Source: Pegoplata infirma
Lineage: Eukaryota > Arthropoda > Insecta > Diptera > Anthomyiidae
DNA length: 64,000 nucleotides
Reading direction: 5' to 3'
NCBI GenBank assembly: GCA_963921195.1
Contig: OY992537.1
Span: 67,882,040 to 67,946,039 of the forward strand
Shown piece after piece: positions 10,712-22,202 of this stretch. The stretch's first letter is position 1; every line of letters begins with the position of its first letter. The notes below the pieces were generated by a model. It did no database searches, was not told the DNA's origin, and saw only the letters and a program-made list of their open reading frames with translations. The position numbers and the translations under genes were made by a program.

Positions 10712-11566
10712 TTTTTATACCCTCCACTCTAGTGATAGAGGGTATGTATAAGTTTGTCATTCCATTTGTAACACCTCGAAATATTGGTCTAGGACCCCAT
10801 AAAGTATATATATTCATGATCCTCGATCGATTTTAAGACCATCTAGCGATGTCCGTCCGTCCGTCCGTCTGTCCGTCTGTCTGTCTGTCTGTTGAAAACA
10901 CGCTAACTTTTGAAAGACATAACGGAGGCTCCTGAAGTTTGGCATATATGTTGGGTATTTACCTGGTCAGGTTGGTATTGCAATCCAGCGAAATCGGTCC
11001 AGTGGTTCAAAAGTTATGAGCAAAAGACTGGGTTTTTCTTGAATTTTTGAGATAAAAAGCACAATAACTTTCGAAAACCAATTGTGAGGATACTGAAGCT
11101 TGGCATATATATTTTGGGTTCCTTCTGACTCGCTCGTATTGAATTTCAGCCAAAGCGGTCCAGTGGTTCAAAAGTTATTAGCAAAACCGTGAATTTCAGA
11201 TTAGCTTCACCTAAAATTCATGTGTTGAAAACCCGTTAAACCTGTTTTAAAAACATTGGTAAGTCACAAAAATATTTTACAACGTATTTTTGTCACTCAA
11301 AAATATTTTTATACCAAAACAAAAAAAAAAATACACTCGAAAAAAATTTTACACTCAAAAAAATTTTACACTCAAAAAAAAATTAGTAAATTATTTTTTT
11401 TTTTTTTTCAAAAATTAATAAAAAAAAAATTTTTTTAAACAAAATAAAATATTTCTAATCAAAACTGTTATTTTTTTCACGTTAGAAAATTTATTATCAC
11501 TTAAAATGGGCATTGTGGAGGGTATTCATAGATTCGGCCAAGTCGAATTTAACTTTTCTACTTGTT
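10712..11566 (+). mobile_element. DINE-1/mini-me-like element, copy B
   Basis: It lies 17 bp downstream of copy A in the same orientation and is nearly identical through the whole unit. It differs mainly in the lengths of the GTCY microsatellite and the A/T tracts. Its 3' hairpin is at 11532-11548. The head-to-tail arrangement suggests tandem duplication or repeated insertion. The small frame at 11256-11438 arises from its A-rich half. Confidence 0.8.
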
Positions 11567-11789
11567 AAAATTTGAAAACGTTTTTATATAAAAAATCATA
11601 ATAAACAAGAGTTAAACACTAAAAAACCTTAACCAATGATTCAAATTCGACCTTGCAAAAAAACCTCCCCCAAACCCAAGAGCTGGATCCGCGCCTGGGT
11701 CTGTGGGAGATACTTTGCACTATAGTAATAACATTTTATCATTATTTTTATTAGTTTTTATAATGGGGAAATTTTTTTCCCCACGAACC

Positions 11790-12664
11790 CCATAAATTGG
11801 CCGCTTACAAAAAATACGAGTGCAAAAATGTTTAGCCATCGACAATCTTGTTAAGTTTTATGAAAATCGGAGTGATTCCTAAAAGTTGCGTACTTACCCT
11901 AATCAGAAATTTGCAAAATATTTTTCCTGCACACTTTTTATGTGGATTTTATCTTACTGAAAATGAAATATGAATAACATCGTTTTAGAAAAAAAAAATA
12001 GAGTTAAAAACGCATAAGCAGCTAATAAAATATTTAAAAGTTTATTTAAAAGGATCTAGAATGCAAAATACACAAGTAATATTTGGCGTTATAGGATTTA
12101 AAGCAAACAAAATTAAACATTCCTTAAATTTAAGAAATTTAAAATGTTTAATTTTAAATTCTTATCAAAAAAGTTTTAAAAATTTATTTTGTTTTTCTTT
12201 AAAAATGTGTTATGGGCTTTCATTTCTTGTTTATATTTAAACATTAAAACTATCGCAATAAATAACAAACACCTTCTGAAAGGTAGAAAAAATGAGAAAA
12301 AATCCTTTATAAATACTATTATATTTCATTGCTGTTTATATATTCTTTCATTTTTTTTTTTTTTTGAAAATTATATATTATTTTTTTGCCATATTTATTT
12401 TAGAAACCATGTTTTATACTTATATACATACATAATAATGTTCATATAGCTGCTTAAACTTTCAAGTACACTTTTAGTTAAAGTACTCCTTTGTACTCCA
12501 ATCGGTAAGGGAATACATGTGGGACTTGCTTTGCAAGGTTATAATAATTGAGTACAAAAAAATTTTATTTTAAAATGTGTCTTAAAATAGCATTTACCTT
12601 ACGATATTCTTTAAAAGATCAGGGAAAAACAGTTCCCGCTTTAAGAATTAATAATAACTCTAGA
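11790..12664 (+). repeat. Duplicated AT-rich segment, copy 2 (empty site)
   Basis: It is homologous to 1-604 and 1653-1942 but lacks the Stowaway-like insertion: around 12375-12385 a single TA replaces it. Differences are otherwise small substitutions and tract-length changes. The match begins near CCCATAAATTGGCCGC and ends at CTCTAGATA. The frames in the two copies are not conserved, so I call no gene. Confidence 0.85.
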
Positions 12665-12678
12665 TATACAAAATCAGT

Positions 12679-12838
12679 CTTACCACAAGAAAATTAAATA
12701 AATTTAAAATGAGCTTTTAATTTTATTTCCATACAAATTGTTTTTGTTTTTAAAATCGACTTTCAAAAAATGTATTGAAAATTTGAAATTTAAAATAAAA
12801 CTTTTGTTAAAATAGACTTTTTGTTTTCTTGTGGTAAG
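12679..12838. mobile_element. Short MITE with CTTACCACAAGAAAA ends
   Basis: The left end CTTACCACAAGAAAA is matched in reverse complement by TTTTCTTGTGGTAAG at the right end, giving a 15-bp terminal repeat around 160 bp of AT-rich interior. I could not identify a target duplication, so the superfamily is open. Confidence 0.6.
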
Positions 12839-12842
12839 GGCC

Positions 12843-13090
12843 AATGTTTTTTACATGTTTTTTTTTTTTTATATTTTTTTAATATGTAACATTTTTATGC
12901 CATATGATGTTCATCGACATGCGCTTGGAACAGGATATTAGGAAACTCGATTTCTTTGTTGTACTTATATGCCATTCCTTGCAAATCGAATTAAAATATC
13001 GGTCGAAGACCTCATTAAGGGGCCGATTCATAGAAAATAGTCATAACACAATCATAAGAAAATTTTTTTTTATGTGTTTGTTGCAAACAA
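12843..13090. other. Spacer with DINE-type fragment
   Basis: It contains GCCATTCCTTGCAAATCGAATTAAAATATCGGTC-like sequence (about 12970-13005), which matches the interior of the DINE-related family at 14640 and 31880. No gene is seen. Confidence 0.4.
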
Positions 13091-13823
13091 CCCAGCAAAA
13101 CTTATATTACCAAATAACGTATAAAATAAGGTATAGGATCTCTTATTTTATAAATTGCAGCATTGATGATTTTAACTGGCGATGAGACTCAAAGTAATGC
13201 ATCCACATTATCACAAAGAATACCAGTAAGGTATAAAATAAGTCATAAATTTATAACAAAGAATACGAGTAAGGTGTAAAATATATGACATTTTATAGGT
13301 TACGAGAAATGAAATAATATAGCATACCAGAAGATAATATATAAGGTGTTACGAGTAGTGAAAAAGTAATTTTGTATTAAGTTTACTCAAGTGATTGTAA
13401 GTGAGTGTAAGTTGGATAAAATATGCTCGTTAGTGTGTGTCGTTAGAAATTTCCTGTCGTGAGCCCATCTCTAGTTTAAACTTATGCATTTTTTTTATAA
13501 AATATTTATTTTTTATGTTATTGTAATGCATTATGCATCCAATTATAAATAATACATTATTTCAAACTTTCAAATAATACATAATGTAACCAAATATAAG
13601 TCATCCATGTTTTAATGTTTCGAAATAATAAATATGAAATACATTTTTTCCAATTCATGCATTGCATAGCAAATTATTAGTAATGCATTATTTTTCACTT
13701 GAAAATAATACGTTGTGGAACAAATGTATGGTAAGACATCATAAAATAATGCTACAAATAAGTTATATACATTACCTGGTAATGTGTTATGTAATCACCA
13801 CCCATTACCAAAGTTTTGCTGGG
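13091..13823. mobile_element. CCCAGCAAAACTT-ended MITE, intact copy
   Basis: It starts CCCAGCAAAACTT and ends AAGTTTTGCTGGG, a 13-bp perfect inverted terminus. The interior holds TAATGCATTA-type sequence and GAATACGAGTAAGGT stretches. A reverse-complement copy is present at 22924-27037 but is split by a 3.4-kb insert, and this copy shows the uninterrupted arrangement. There is no clear target duplication and no transposase. Confidence 0.8.
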
Positions 13824-14074
13824 CATCTGGGGATAGGTGTAGCTAAAATATGAAGAAACAAGTGTTGCTTGTTAGTTTAAGCATTTTTTTTTTCGTATTC
13901 AAATAACTTTTTTCAGATTTTTGTAGTTACATATTATGTTATGTACAAGTATATTCTGTTGTTTCAAAAAAAAAAAAACTATATGCATTAGGAGTATAAC
14001 CAAACTTTTGGCTTGTGTGACTCCAACTTCCCTTGTAAATGAAAAGAGGCATCAAACTTTTAAACTTTACCAAA

Positions 14075-14278
14075 CACTGATGCCACTTAGCGCTTTTTTG
14101 GAATTCTCTTAGGATTTTTTGACCTTCTTAGAAGCAATTTTTTTTAAATACTTTTCCTTAAAATAGGCTGTTCAAAAAAGAGCCATTTATAAAAAAAAAG
14201 TATTTAAAAAAAATATACTTCTAAGAAGGCCAAAAGACCATAAGAGAGTTTCAAAAAACGCGCTATTTGGCATCAGTG
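14075..14278. mobile_element. Palindromic hAT-type MITE with 8-bp target duplication
   Basis: The ends are CACTGATGCCA and TGGCATCAGTG. The inverted arms run about 90 bp, so the 204-bp element could fold into one hairpin. A perfect 8-bp duplication TTACCAAA flanks it (14067-14074 and 14279-14286). The terminus resembles the other hAT-type ends in this window (CAGTGTTGCCA at 39475). Confidence 0.9.
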
Positions 14279-14520
14279 TTACCAAATACATGTAAGAACA
14301 GTTTATTGCTCAAAAGTATAATTTGAATATTACTGAGCAAGTAACTTAATGATAAAAAAAATTGGTCCTTACAGATTTTTTAATTTTTTTTTTTTTTCAA
14401 AAATAGTTAAAAATATTACGAAAATTAAAAATATTCCAAACTATTTAAAATACTGTGCTAATATTTCGATATATTTTTTATCAAAATACTAATAAATTTT
14501 TTTTGTTCAAAAATAAAACA

Positions 14521-15180
14521 AAATATGCCTTCGAATTTTGTACTCTAGCCCAAAACATCAAATCATAATAATGTTTTGCTGAAAATTTGGGTATGCTTGC
14601 CAAAGAATTTTTTTTTTAGAAAAAAATAAAGTTATTTGCCATTCCATGCAAAACGAATTGAAATATCGGTCGAGGACGCCATTAAGTTTATATACTATTG
14701 ATCCATTTCTAAGTTAATCTATATACATCGGTCCATCTGTCTGTAGTAAGCAAGATGCAGTCTAAACCAAAAGAGCTGTAAATTTGTTAAATGAGTACAT
14801 TTCTTAAGTGCAAAAGTCGTCTTTTTTTACCTTTTGGAGAGTATAAAAAATTCGGCACAGAAGAATTTAAAACTCCTACTTGTTTTTTGTACATTTGTTA
14901 AACAAATGGAACATTTTCATGTTAAAATTTTTGACTTGGTGACAAAGTAGTTTTGGTGTAAAAAAAAATAAAAAGATGGAAAAAAAAAATTTGGTAAAAA
15001 AAAAAAATTAAAGAAACACAGTTTTTGTTGAAGACAATAAAAATTGGATGAAAAAATATTTTTCATCAAAAAAAAATGTTTAAAAAAACTCTATAAAAAA
15101 ATTTCATAAAAAAAAATATATGAAAAAAAATTTTCGGAGAAAAAAAAATTTTACCGCCCCAAAAGAAAACTTTTCCGACA
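14521..15180 (+). mobile_element. DINE-related element (type III) with A-rich tail
   Basis: It starts with AATATGCCTTCGAATTTTG, ACTCTAGCCCAAAACATC and a CATAATAATGTTTTG motif, then CAAAACGAATTGAAATATCGG. A degenerate 3' hairpin (ATTCGGCACAGAAGAAT) and CTCCTACTTGTTTT follow at 14850-14886. After it come ACATTTGTTAAACAAATGGA and an A-rich tract to 15180 with GATGAAAAA and GGTAAAAAA. This is the arrangement also seen at 17583-18470 and, reversed, at 52905-53655. Confidence 0.6.
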
Positions 15181-15300
15181 CCCGATGAATTTGATATTCG
15201 AAAAAATTAAAATTTGCCTTCACCCTAATGTACATACAATACTTTCTTTTGGGGCGTAACAAGTAGATTTATGTTACAGATCTATGTTATTTTGTTGTTT

Positions 15301-16714
15301 TTTTTTATACCCTACACCACTTTTTGGTACAGGGTATAATAACTGTGTGTTCATGTTTGTAACTACCCGATGTATTGGTCCTACCTTCAAGTATTCCGGT
15401 CGACTTAGAATCACTTTTGAAGTCGATTTAGCGATGTCCGTCCGTCTGTCCATGTAAACATTGTACAGTAGCCAGTCCCGAAAATGGACTCTTTTTGGAA
15501 TTTCGCTTGGTCATAACAAAAAATTATGAGTATTACAGTGCTGATAATGGAAAAAATAATTACAAAAAAGTTGGAGTCTGTCTTTGCCTTCCTACAACCG
15601 GTTAAAGTTTGAATCGTAGTGTATTTTGTCAAAAAAATATTTTTTGTTTTGACCGCTATTGGTGTAAAAGTTAACTCACTCAAGTTCAAAATGGAACTTT
15701 AAATCGTCAATGTTCTTTAAGTACCATTTTATGCCACTTAAGGAAAAAGTTTAAAAAAGTCGAAAAATATATTTAACTAGTTTTTGCAACAAAAATTAAA
15801 TGAGTGAATAAAATTAATATTTTTCCCTTAATGTACTCCATATTCTGCAAATTTTGGTACCAATTGCAGCCAAAACAAAAAATATTTTTTTTGAAAAAAT
15901 ACACTACGATTGCGACCTTCAATAAGGAGGCAAAGACAGACTTCAATTTTTTTTTGGATTATTTGTCCTATTATTAGCTGTTGAAAGAGCATCGTGTTTT
16001 ACTATTACCTTAAATTTTATTTTTCGGCACAGTTCGGAAGTTTTATTCGATTGGTCTGAAAATTAAAATTTGAGCTTCTTTGATCCAAGGCATATTGAAA
16101 TTAAAAAAATCGGTCCATGTTTAGATCTAGCTCCCACACGAACGCCTTCTTTGAATTTGGCTCAAATGACTCAAATAAACGTACGCTGAAAGAGTTTGAA
16201 ACGAGTTTGAATCAACAAAAAACGCGGATTCAATCAATTTCTTGATTGAAATTCCTCCACTTAAGAAAATTGTTATACCAATCATCAAATTGTAGGTAAT
16301 CAATCACAATTTTTTTAATTAAACATTTTTTCGATTTTGATCAAAAATTTTATCAATTTTTGATTTATAGTCAATAAAAATAATGATTGATTTAACGAAT
16401 GGTATGTTGAAAATTTGTAATTCGACAGTTAAAGAAAATAACAAAAATGTTAATCAAAATATTGATTGACTCATTTAAATTTTGTTGATCAATAGATTGA
16501 TTGAAGATTTTTAGCCAATAATTTTTGGTACCCATATACAAATTTTGCCCGATTTTCAGTTAAATCGGTCATTTGGCAACAAAAAGAAGACTATTTCATT
16601 CTAAATTTTTTTTTTCAAATCGGGTCATATTTGAAATTGGAATCAATTTTCCGGGAAACACTCGTGTAGGGTATTATATGGTCGGTCTTCACCGACTGTA
16701 ATTTTCTTACTTGT
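15301..16714 (+). mobile_element. DINE-like element, TACACC subfamily, with internal inverted repeat
   Basis: It begins TTTATACCCTACACCAC with a hairpin to GGTATAAT and a short GTCCGTCTGTC run. It ends GTGTAGGGTATTATATGG...TTTTCTTACTTGT. Inside, about 15530-15670 and 15840-15975 form an imperfect inverted repeat (GTGCTGATAATGG / shared CACTACGAT stretch) like the one at 62768-63350. 16175-16505 is rich in TGATTGA/TCAATCA and may be a further insertion. No coding frame is seen. Confidence 0.6.
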
Positions 16715-17264
16715 GTTTTTTAAGCATTATTGTAGTTTTTTGTTATGTTTTAATATCAAGGTATTCTTATGTTTTAAAAATGCAAATATATGCATATATT
16801 TCCGGAGATTTTTTTTTTTTACAATATTTTAGTTTAGTTTTTCGTTGGACTTATTTTTTATTTATACCTAGTGCAGAGATGAAAACAAAGTAATCTCTTG
16901 TTAAATGAATTTGATATTAAAAAATGTTAGTAATATTTTTTTTAAGATGGAAGTGAGATTAGTTTAAACAAATGGTTGTTAAAAATAGAAAATTGCCGAA
17001 TACTAAAATGAGAAAAGAATTAGAATTAAAATACTCATAACAAAATTTCGGTATAATCAACATAAAAATTTTCTGAAAATACATGGAGTTTAAGCTATAA
17101 GAGAATTCTTCAGATTTATACGGATATGGTTTCCTGACATTTTACAATAAAAATCTCAGTAAAAAGTTATAAAAAATCTGGTGAATATGCTATCCGAACT
17201 GCTCTATTTTTTAGAAATAGGGTTTTAGTATGTACAGAAAAAATTACAGGAAATTAATGTCTCG
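16715..17264. other. AT-rich sequence, nothing recognised
   Basis: The stretch has no convincing open frame (the frame at 16711-16893 is T-rich), no terminal repeats and no clear match elsewhere in the window. Confidence 0.4.
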
Positions 17265-17580
17265 CTAATGACCCCACTAGGAGGCACTATTGGACCGATA
17301 GTAGCTGATTTAATAAAACAATTTAAGAAAAAAATAAAAAATAAAATAAATTATGGGGACCACATCAAGGGTTGAAGATAGAGGGTATTATGTTCTAAAA
17401 AAATGTTGGGGTTGAAAAAATATTGGGGGTCGGTTATACGTTTGACTCTTCTAGGGTCACTTCTAGGACATCTAGAGCGGTAGGAGCAAACATTTTTTGG
17501 AATTAATGGGGGTCAGTTTTGTTAATAACCCCTCTAGGAGGCATCATTGGAACGGTAGGAAATGATTTGATAAAACGAAT
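17265..17580 (+). repeat. Dispersed repeat with AGGAGGCA...TTGGA units
   Basis: Two related units (near 17270 and 17520) share CCCYWCTAGGAGGCAYYATTGGA and GATTTRATAAAACRA stretches. The reverse complement of similar units lies inside the element at 45696-46992 (about 46395-46700), and a fragment at 20960-21000 shares AAGGGTTGAAGATAG. The class is unknown. Confidence 0.5.
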
Positions 17581-17582
17581 GA

Positions 17583-17848
17583 AAAAATACTCTTGCCCAA
17601 AACATTAAATCATGATAATGTTTTGCGGAAGATTTGTGTGTACTTGCCAAAGCAAAGTTTTTTAGAAAAAATAATGTTATATTACTTGGCTATTCCATGC
17701 AAAACGAATTGAAATATCAGTCGAGGACCAAAAGAGCTGTACATTTCGTAAGTGAGTGCAAAAATATGTGCAAAAAAGTGTTTTTACATTTTGTAGAGTA
17801 TAAAAGATTCGGTACCAAAGAATATACCACTCTCACTTGTTTTATGTA
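17583..17848 (+). mobile_element. DINE-related element (type III), copy 2
   Basis: It contains CCAAAACATTAAATCATGATAATG, TTGCCAAAGCAAAG, CAAAACGAATTGAAATATC, AAAAGAGCTGTA, a degenerate 3' hairpin (ATTCGGTACCAAAGAAT) and CTCACTTGTTTT. It has lost most of the interior compared with 31640-32025. It leads directly into the ACATTTGATAAACAAATGG motif and the A-rich minisatellite that ends in a DP block. Confidence 0.55.
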
Positions 17849-17899
17849 CATTTGATAAACAAATGGAACATTTTTATGCGAAAAGCTTAGACTTGGTGA

Positions 17900-18470
17900 A
17901 AAAGTAGTTTTTGTAAAAAAAATGATTTTTTTTTTACGAAAAACAAAATTATGTTAAAAAAATTTAATGAACCCAACATTTCAAATATGAAAAAAAAAAA
18001 TTTTGGTGAGAAAAAAATTGATAAAAAAAAATTTGATAAAAAAAATTTGATGAAAAAAAATTTATGAAAAAAAATATGACAAAAAAAAAATTATGAAAAA
18101 AAAAATTGATAAAAAAAAATTATGAAAAAAAAAATTGATGAAAAAAAAAATTGATGAAAAAAAAAATTGATGAAAAAAAAATTTTGATGAAAAAATAATT
18201 TTTTTGATGGAAAAAAAATTTTTTTGATGGAAAAAAAATTTGATGAAAAAGAAAATTAATGAAAAAAAAAATTTATGAAAAAAAAAATTGATGAAAAAAA
18301 AATTTATGAAAAAAAAAAGTTTCATAAAAAAAATGATAGAAAAAATGATGAAAAAAAAATTTGATGAAAAAAAAAATTGATGAAAAAAAATATGAAAAAA
18401 AATTTGATGAAAAAAAAAATTATGAAAAAAAAAAATGATGAAAAAAAAAATTTGTTTGGTGAAAAATATT
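17900..18470 (-). repeat. TTTTTTCATCAA minisatellite (A-rich on + strand)
   Basis: It consists of irregular 14-17-bp units of the form AAAAAAAAATTGATGA. On the minus strand this is the same T-rich CATCAA array found next to DP blocks at 22446, 30605, 51186, 52906 and 53891. The frame at 18062-18325, read as repeats of FFFH and IFF, is a by-product. Confidence 0.8.
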
Positions 18471-18608
18471 TATTTTACTTTTTATTCACCAGCTGGTGAA
18501 AAACGGGTTTATTCACCACGAGGTGAATTATTATCCAAGTTACAAACCCAAGTTATTAAAATTTTTGGTTTTAAGAAAAGGAAAATAGTAATTCTTGTTT
18601 ATTTTGTA
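18471..18608 (-). mobile_element. DP-family block (two adjacent hairpins), split copy
   Basis: It contains TTCACCAGCTGGTGAA (a perfect 16-bp palindrome) and TTCACCACGAGGTGAA, then a conserved block that includes TTACAAACCCAAG. The family's remaining part, with GTTAGCTTATACAGTCAAAC and CAGCCTAAAAACATTATCATG, appears at 20213-20301, so the copy is split by about 1.6 kb of foreign DNA. A short frame encoding FYSPAGE...YSPRGELLSKLQTQ is open here, as in most copies. Confidence 0.75.
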
Positions 18609-18614
18609 ATTTTG

Positions 18615-18985
18615 ACATCCGTCAAATCAGAAATATCGTGCAGTTCCCTAGATACCAGTGAAGCAACTCTCTGACTAGAAAGTGCCGGGAATGGCAGATG
18701 AAGTGTTCGATAGTTTCCAACTCCTCTTCATCTATTCAACTCCGGCAAAAGTCATCTGACGGCACATTCAACTGTTCTGCGAGCTTCCCTATATGACAGT
18801 GTCTGGTAATTTTAGCAACCACCATCGAAATCCCTCCTCCTGGAATCGATATCATCTCACTTGTGCGCTTCTAATTAAGAGAAAGCCTAATCCGTCCTCT
18901 TGTTTCACACGTTTCCATTTGCCCATTTCTGATTAGTCTCCGTCGCGGAACAAAGCCGTAGATTTTGCTAGCAAGTTATTTTGAT
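18615..18985 (-). pseudogene. Jockey-like LINE RNase H remnant
   Basis: A minus-strand reading gives AKITRHCHIGKLAEQLNVPS, then DDFCRS, a stop, and EEELETIEHFICH. This resembles the end of the RNase H region of Jockey-type reverse transcriptases, with the typical cysteine/histidine motif and EEE...EHF...C. Several stops and frame breaks show that it is dead. The upstream part (CTACGGCTTTGTTCC...CGGAGACTAATCAGA, minus strand) matches 48480-48530, so it belongs to the same family as the 47-48.8 kb remnant. It lies within the insert that splits the DP copy. Confidence 0.65.
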
Positions 18986-20212
18986 GTGGTTTACTTCACT
19001 TCTAATGATTTTGAGAGAGTACGTTAAAAAAAAAAACTTCCAGTTGTGCGAAGAGCAAATTTTGTTTTTCGGAATCACTAAATTGTAAAAAGAGCAAGTG
19101 TTTCAAATATTTTTCATTGAGATGCTGTATATGGCACAAAAAGTTACCGCTAGCATTCATTACACTAAATTTGAAAAGAAAAAGAAAATTTACTTTTTCG
19201 ATATCCTGAAACTCGGACAACACATTTGAATTATTTATTACATGTCTTATCAAAAACTCCTTGGATGGGAGATTATTGAAATAGTCATAATGGATTGGAA
19301 GCAGTCCGTAATGTAATGGCGATCAAAGGGCTTTAGAAAATTGGGGAGTTCCTGCATATAAAAAACCATGATATTGAAAATCCTGATCGGTTATTCAAAG
19401 TAAGGTGAATCCCTTAACAATCGATTTCAAATGATTTCTAGGCTGGCTCGGGTTTTGATAGATGAGCAGTTGTGCTCTACAAAAGTTCAGCATTCTATAT
19501 AACAGTATCTCCAAAATTACCAAAAAAGGGGAATTAAATATTTGGACATTTTGATACAACAGATTTTAGGTAAAAAGTCATAATTTATACAGGAGAAGAA
19601 AACTGAAAACTTTAATTGAAGGGCTTATTGTAAAAACTCGATAAGCAACAATTCATTTTATGGCGGTGTTGCCTTAAAACTTTTAAAATAATGTAGAAAA
19701 TAGAACTTTTGCAGAACTTTTGTTCTCAATATACTTGTACGAAGGGTTAAAGCAATGCTTCTGCCAAAAATCTGTCAATTGAACATCAGCAGATGGCGAA
19801 AAACACGAAAAAAATTTTGCTTATTGAATTCTTGCAGTAAGCCCTCCAATTGTTTTGTCGATTAACATACTAAGAATGAAACATTTTTATTAAATTTATG
19901 CTTGAATCTGCTAATAATTTTAATATTATGAACTTTTAGTTTATTTTCAATTATTTTTTAGTTTATTTTTATATTTTTTCATTGATTTCTAATAAATAAA
20001 CAAATATTTCCAGCAAATTGTATTGTATTAAAGATATGTATAGAATGCATAGTGTACCATATATGGTACACGTCAGAAACTGTCCCTTTTCCGCTTTTCC
20101 GGGAAGCTGGTGCATTTTCCAGGAAAATTAATATCCAATTCGTGTTTAGCGAGCGATTTTACATACGGGTAGCTCGGTCTCCATATTGGGAGCTGACCTC
20201 ATGCATTTAAGG
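18986..20212. other. AT-rich sequence without recognisable gene
   Basis: There is no convincing frame. The frame at 19002-19253 (minus) has no recognisable motif. A perfect 20-bp palindrome GTGTACCATATATGGTACAC lies near 20052-20071. The stretch may be the rest of the insertion that separates the two parts of the DP element. Confidence 0.35.
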
Positions 20213-20301
20213 GTTAATTGTTAGCTTATACAGTCAAACTGAGGTGGCGTCCTGCAACTTTTTTAAAATTAGACACCAGCCTAAAAACATTATCATGTAA
20301 A
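20213..20301 (-). mobile_element. DP-family head, displaced part
   Basis: In reverse orientation it reads CATGATAATGTTTTTAGGCTGG, then AGTTGCAGGACGCCACCTCAG, then CTGTATAAGCTAAC, the conserved head seen intact at 52655-52745. It is the missing continuation of 18471-18608. Its outer end is cut at ATCATGT by the DINE copy at 20302. Confidence 0.8.
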
Positions 20302-20754
20302 AACAAGTAAAAAAGTTAAATTCGGCCTTGCCGAATGTAGTGATACCCTCCACAATTTCAAAAAGATTACTGCAAACAACTTTATTTAAAAGGAAATTAC
20401 TTTTGAAAAAAAAAATTTGGAAAAAAATTTCCTCGAAAAAAAATTTGGTAAAAAAAAAATCCGCGATTTTTTTCTTTTTTTGTCAAAAAATATGTTCGTA
20501 CTTGTTTAAATACCATTTGGTGTTCAATTATGTTCACATATGTCAACCAGAAGCCGAATTAAAGCATTTTGTATTTTTTGGTTATATTGAATGTACTGAA
20601 ATTTTGGAGGTGTGCTTACATTTTCGTTCATAACTTTTGAACCGCTGAACCGATATCGCTCAAATGCAATACCAAACTTCTCGGGAGAACTTCCAATATA
20701 TATGTTAAGTTTCAGTCATCTCTGTGCAATGTTTTGTCCGCGAGAGCATTTTCC

Positions 20755-20796
<42 letters not shown>

Positions 20797-20956
20797 GGAC
20801 AGACGGACAGACGGACATCGCTAGAATGTCTTAAAATCGATCGGGCATCATGAATATATATACTTTATAGGGTCCCAGACCGATATTTCGATGAGTTACA
20901 AACGGAATGACAAACTTATATATACCCTCTATCACTAAGTGGAGGGTATAAAAAAA
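20302..20956 (-). mobile_element. DINE-1/mini-me-like element, copy C
   Basis: Minus-strand element: 5' hairpin ATACCCTC...GAGGGTAT at the right, then the GTCTGTC microsatellite (20756-20815 on +), CGATATCGGTTCAGCGGTTC and a T-rich part. It ends with the hairpin ATTCGGCAAGGCCGAAT (20320-20336) and ACTTTTTTACTTGTT. It inserted into the head of a DP element. It is close to copies D (43105) and E (54895). Confidence 0.8.
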
Positions 20957-22190
20957 TAAAAATGTTTTGGAACCACCCTAAGGGTTGAAGATAGCAAATA
21001 GTGCCATAACTAAAAAAAAACGTGATTTTTGAGTTAATGACAAAGAATTAATTGTTATATCCTGCCTAATAATGTTTCAAAAATTCGTATTAATATCTTT
21101 TAAACTCACCGTTTGTGAAGAGAACACACCATTATTACATTTTCTATGTGCCGGCCTTTTTCAATGGAAAACCAGTTTCAATTGTAATCTTTTAACACAT
21201 TTTCTATAAAATCAAATATTTTGAGTTATGGCACTTTACACGTAACTGAGCGATATGTAATTCATATTTCATTTTTAAATTTTATCGGAAGTGATACAAA
21301 CAGTTGCCTGCCTACAAGTCCCCATATATTTTCCTACCAGGTGAAAGTTCAATTGTTTTGCATCTTCTACTAACAAAAATTTGTTTGAACAATTGTCTTT
21401 TTCATATGAGTCACCATAATAGGCAAAAGTCTCTATGAAGTATTCGTTCACGTATATTTTAGCTATTAAACAGATATTTAGCATAAAGTTTTGAACTATA
21501 AATCACGATTTATTATTTGTTTTGAATTTTGGTGGTTTTTGTTCCTCCACAAGTGTTTTTGTTAAACAAATCAGGTAAACACTTTCAATTGTTTGAAACT
21601 TTAAACAAATACATATTTCTTACAAAGTTAACAATACTCTGCCACACTAAAATACTATATATGGCTAAATGTATGCCATTGTGTTTTATTTTTGAATATT
21701 TTTTTTTGTTTTTGTTGGTGGAGGATTTAGTCCATTGTTCCAAGTAAACTTGCAGTTATATCTTTTTAGGATTTTAATGAGTTGTATAGCAATACAGCAT
21801 GTATGATAGATGGTGCTTTTAGTTTAAAAAGTAGATTTTTTTTTTATTTTTGTAAATATAATTGAATTTAGTAGGTGTTTTGTTATTTATGGTTTATTTA
21901 TATTTGCTAAGGAATTGAAAGTTTTATATAACGGAAAATATTTTCGGTAAATACAATCACATTATAGTTTTTGTTTTGCAAAAATAGTTTTTGGCTATTG
22001 TGACAATTGTGTTTTCATATTCATAAAGGAATGTGATTTTTTAATGAGACACAAAGGAATACAAATATGGTATTTTGTATGGGAAGTGCTAGTAAAAATA
22101 CTACTTTTAACATCGCCTCGAAACTAAAATCTTTTTTTCGTAGTGTATTCGACAATGTATTTCGACTTCTGCGATATTGGTCTAAGCTCG
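20957..22190. other. AT-rich sequence, mostly unassigned
   Basis: 20960-21010 matches the dispersed repeat at 17340-17400. The remainder to 22190 has no terminal repeats, no dispersed match that I can see and no credible gene. The frames at 21275-21484 (minus) and 21529-21747 have no recognised motif. It could be older unique DNA. Confidence 0.35.
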
Positions 22191-22202
22191 GTTGGAACAG
22201 AT

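Noticed and set aside
18062..18325. 87-codon open frame rich in F, I and H on the minus strand
   Set aside because: By-product of the TTTTTTCATCAA array, with no start context or domain.
20052..20071. Perfect 20-bp palindrome as a regulatory operator
   Set aside because: A single occurrence in AT-rich DNA with no adjacent gene. It could be chance.
20612..20824. Open frame ending in repeated QTDR residues, seen again at 43224 and 54998
   Set aside because: It follows the DINE-like element and its GTCY microsatellite in each copy and reflects repeat homology, not a gene.
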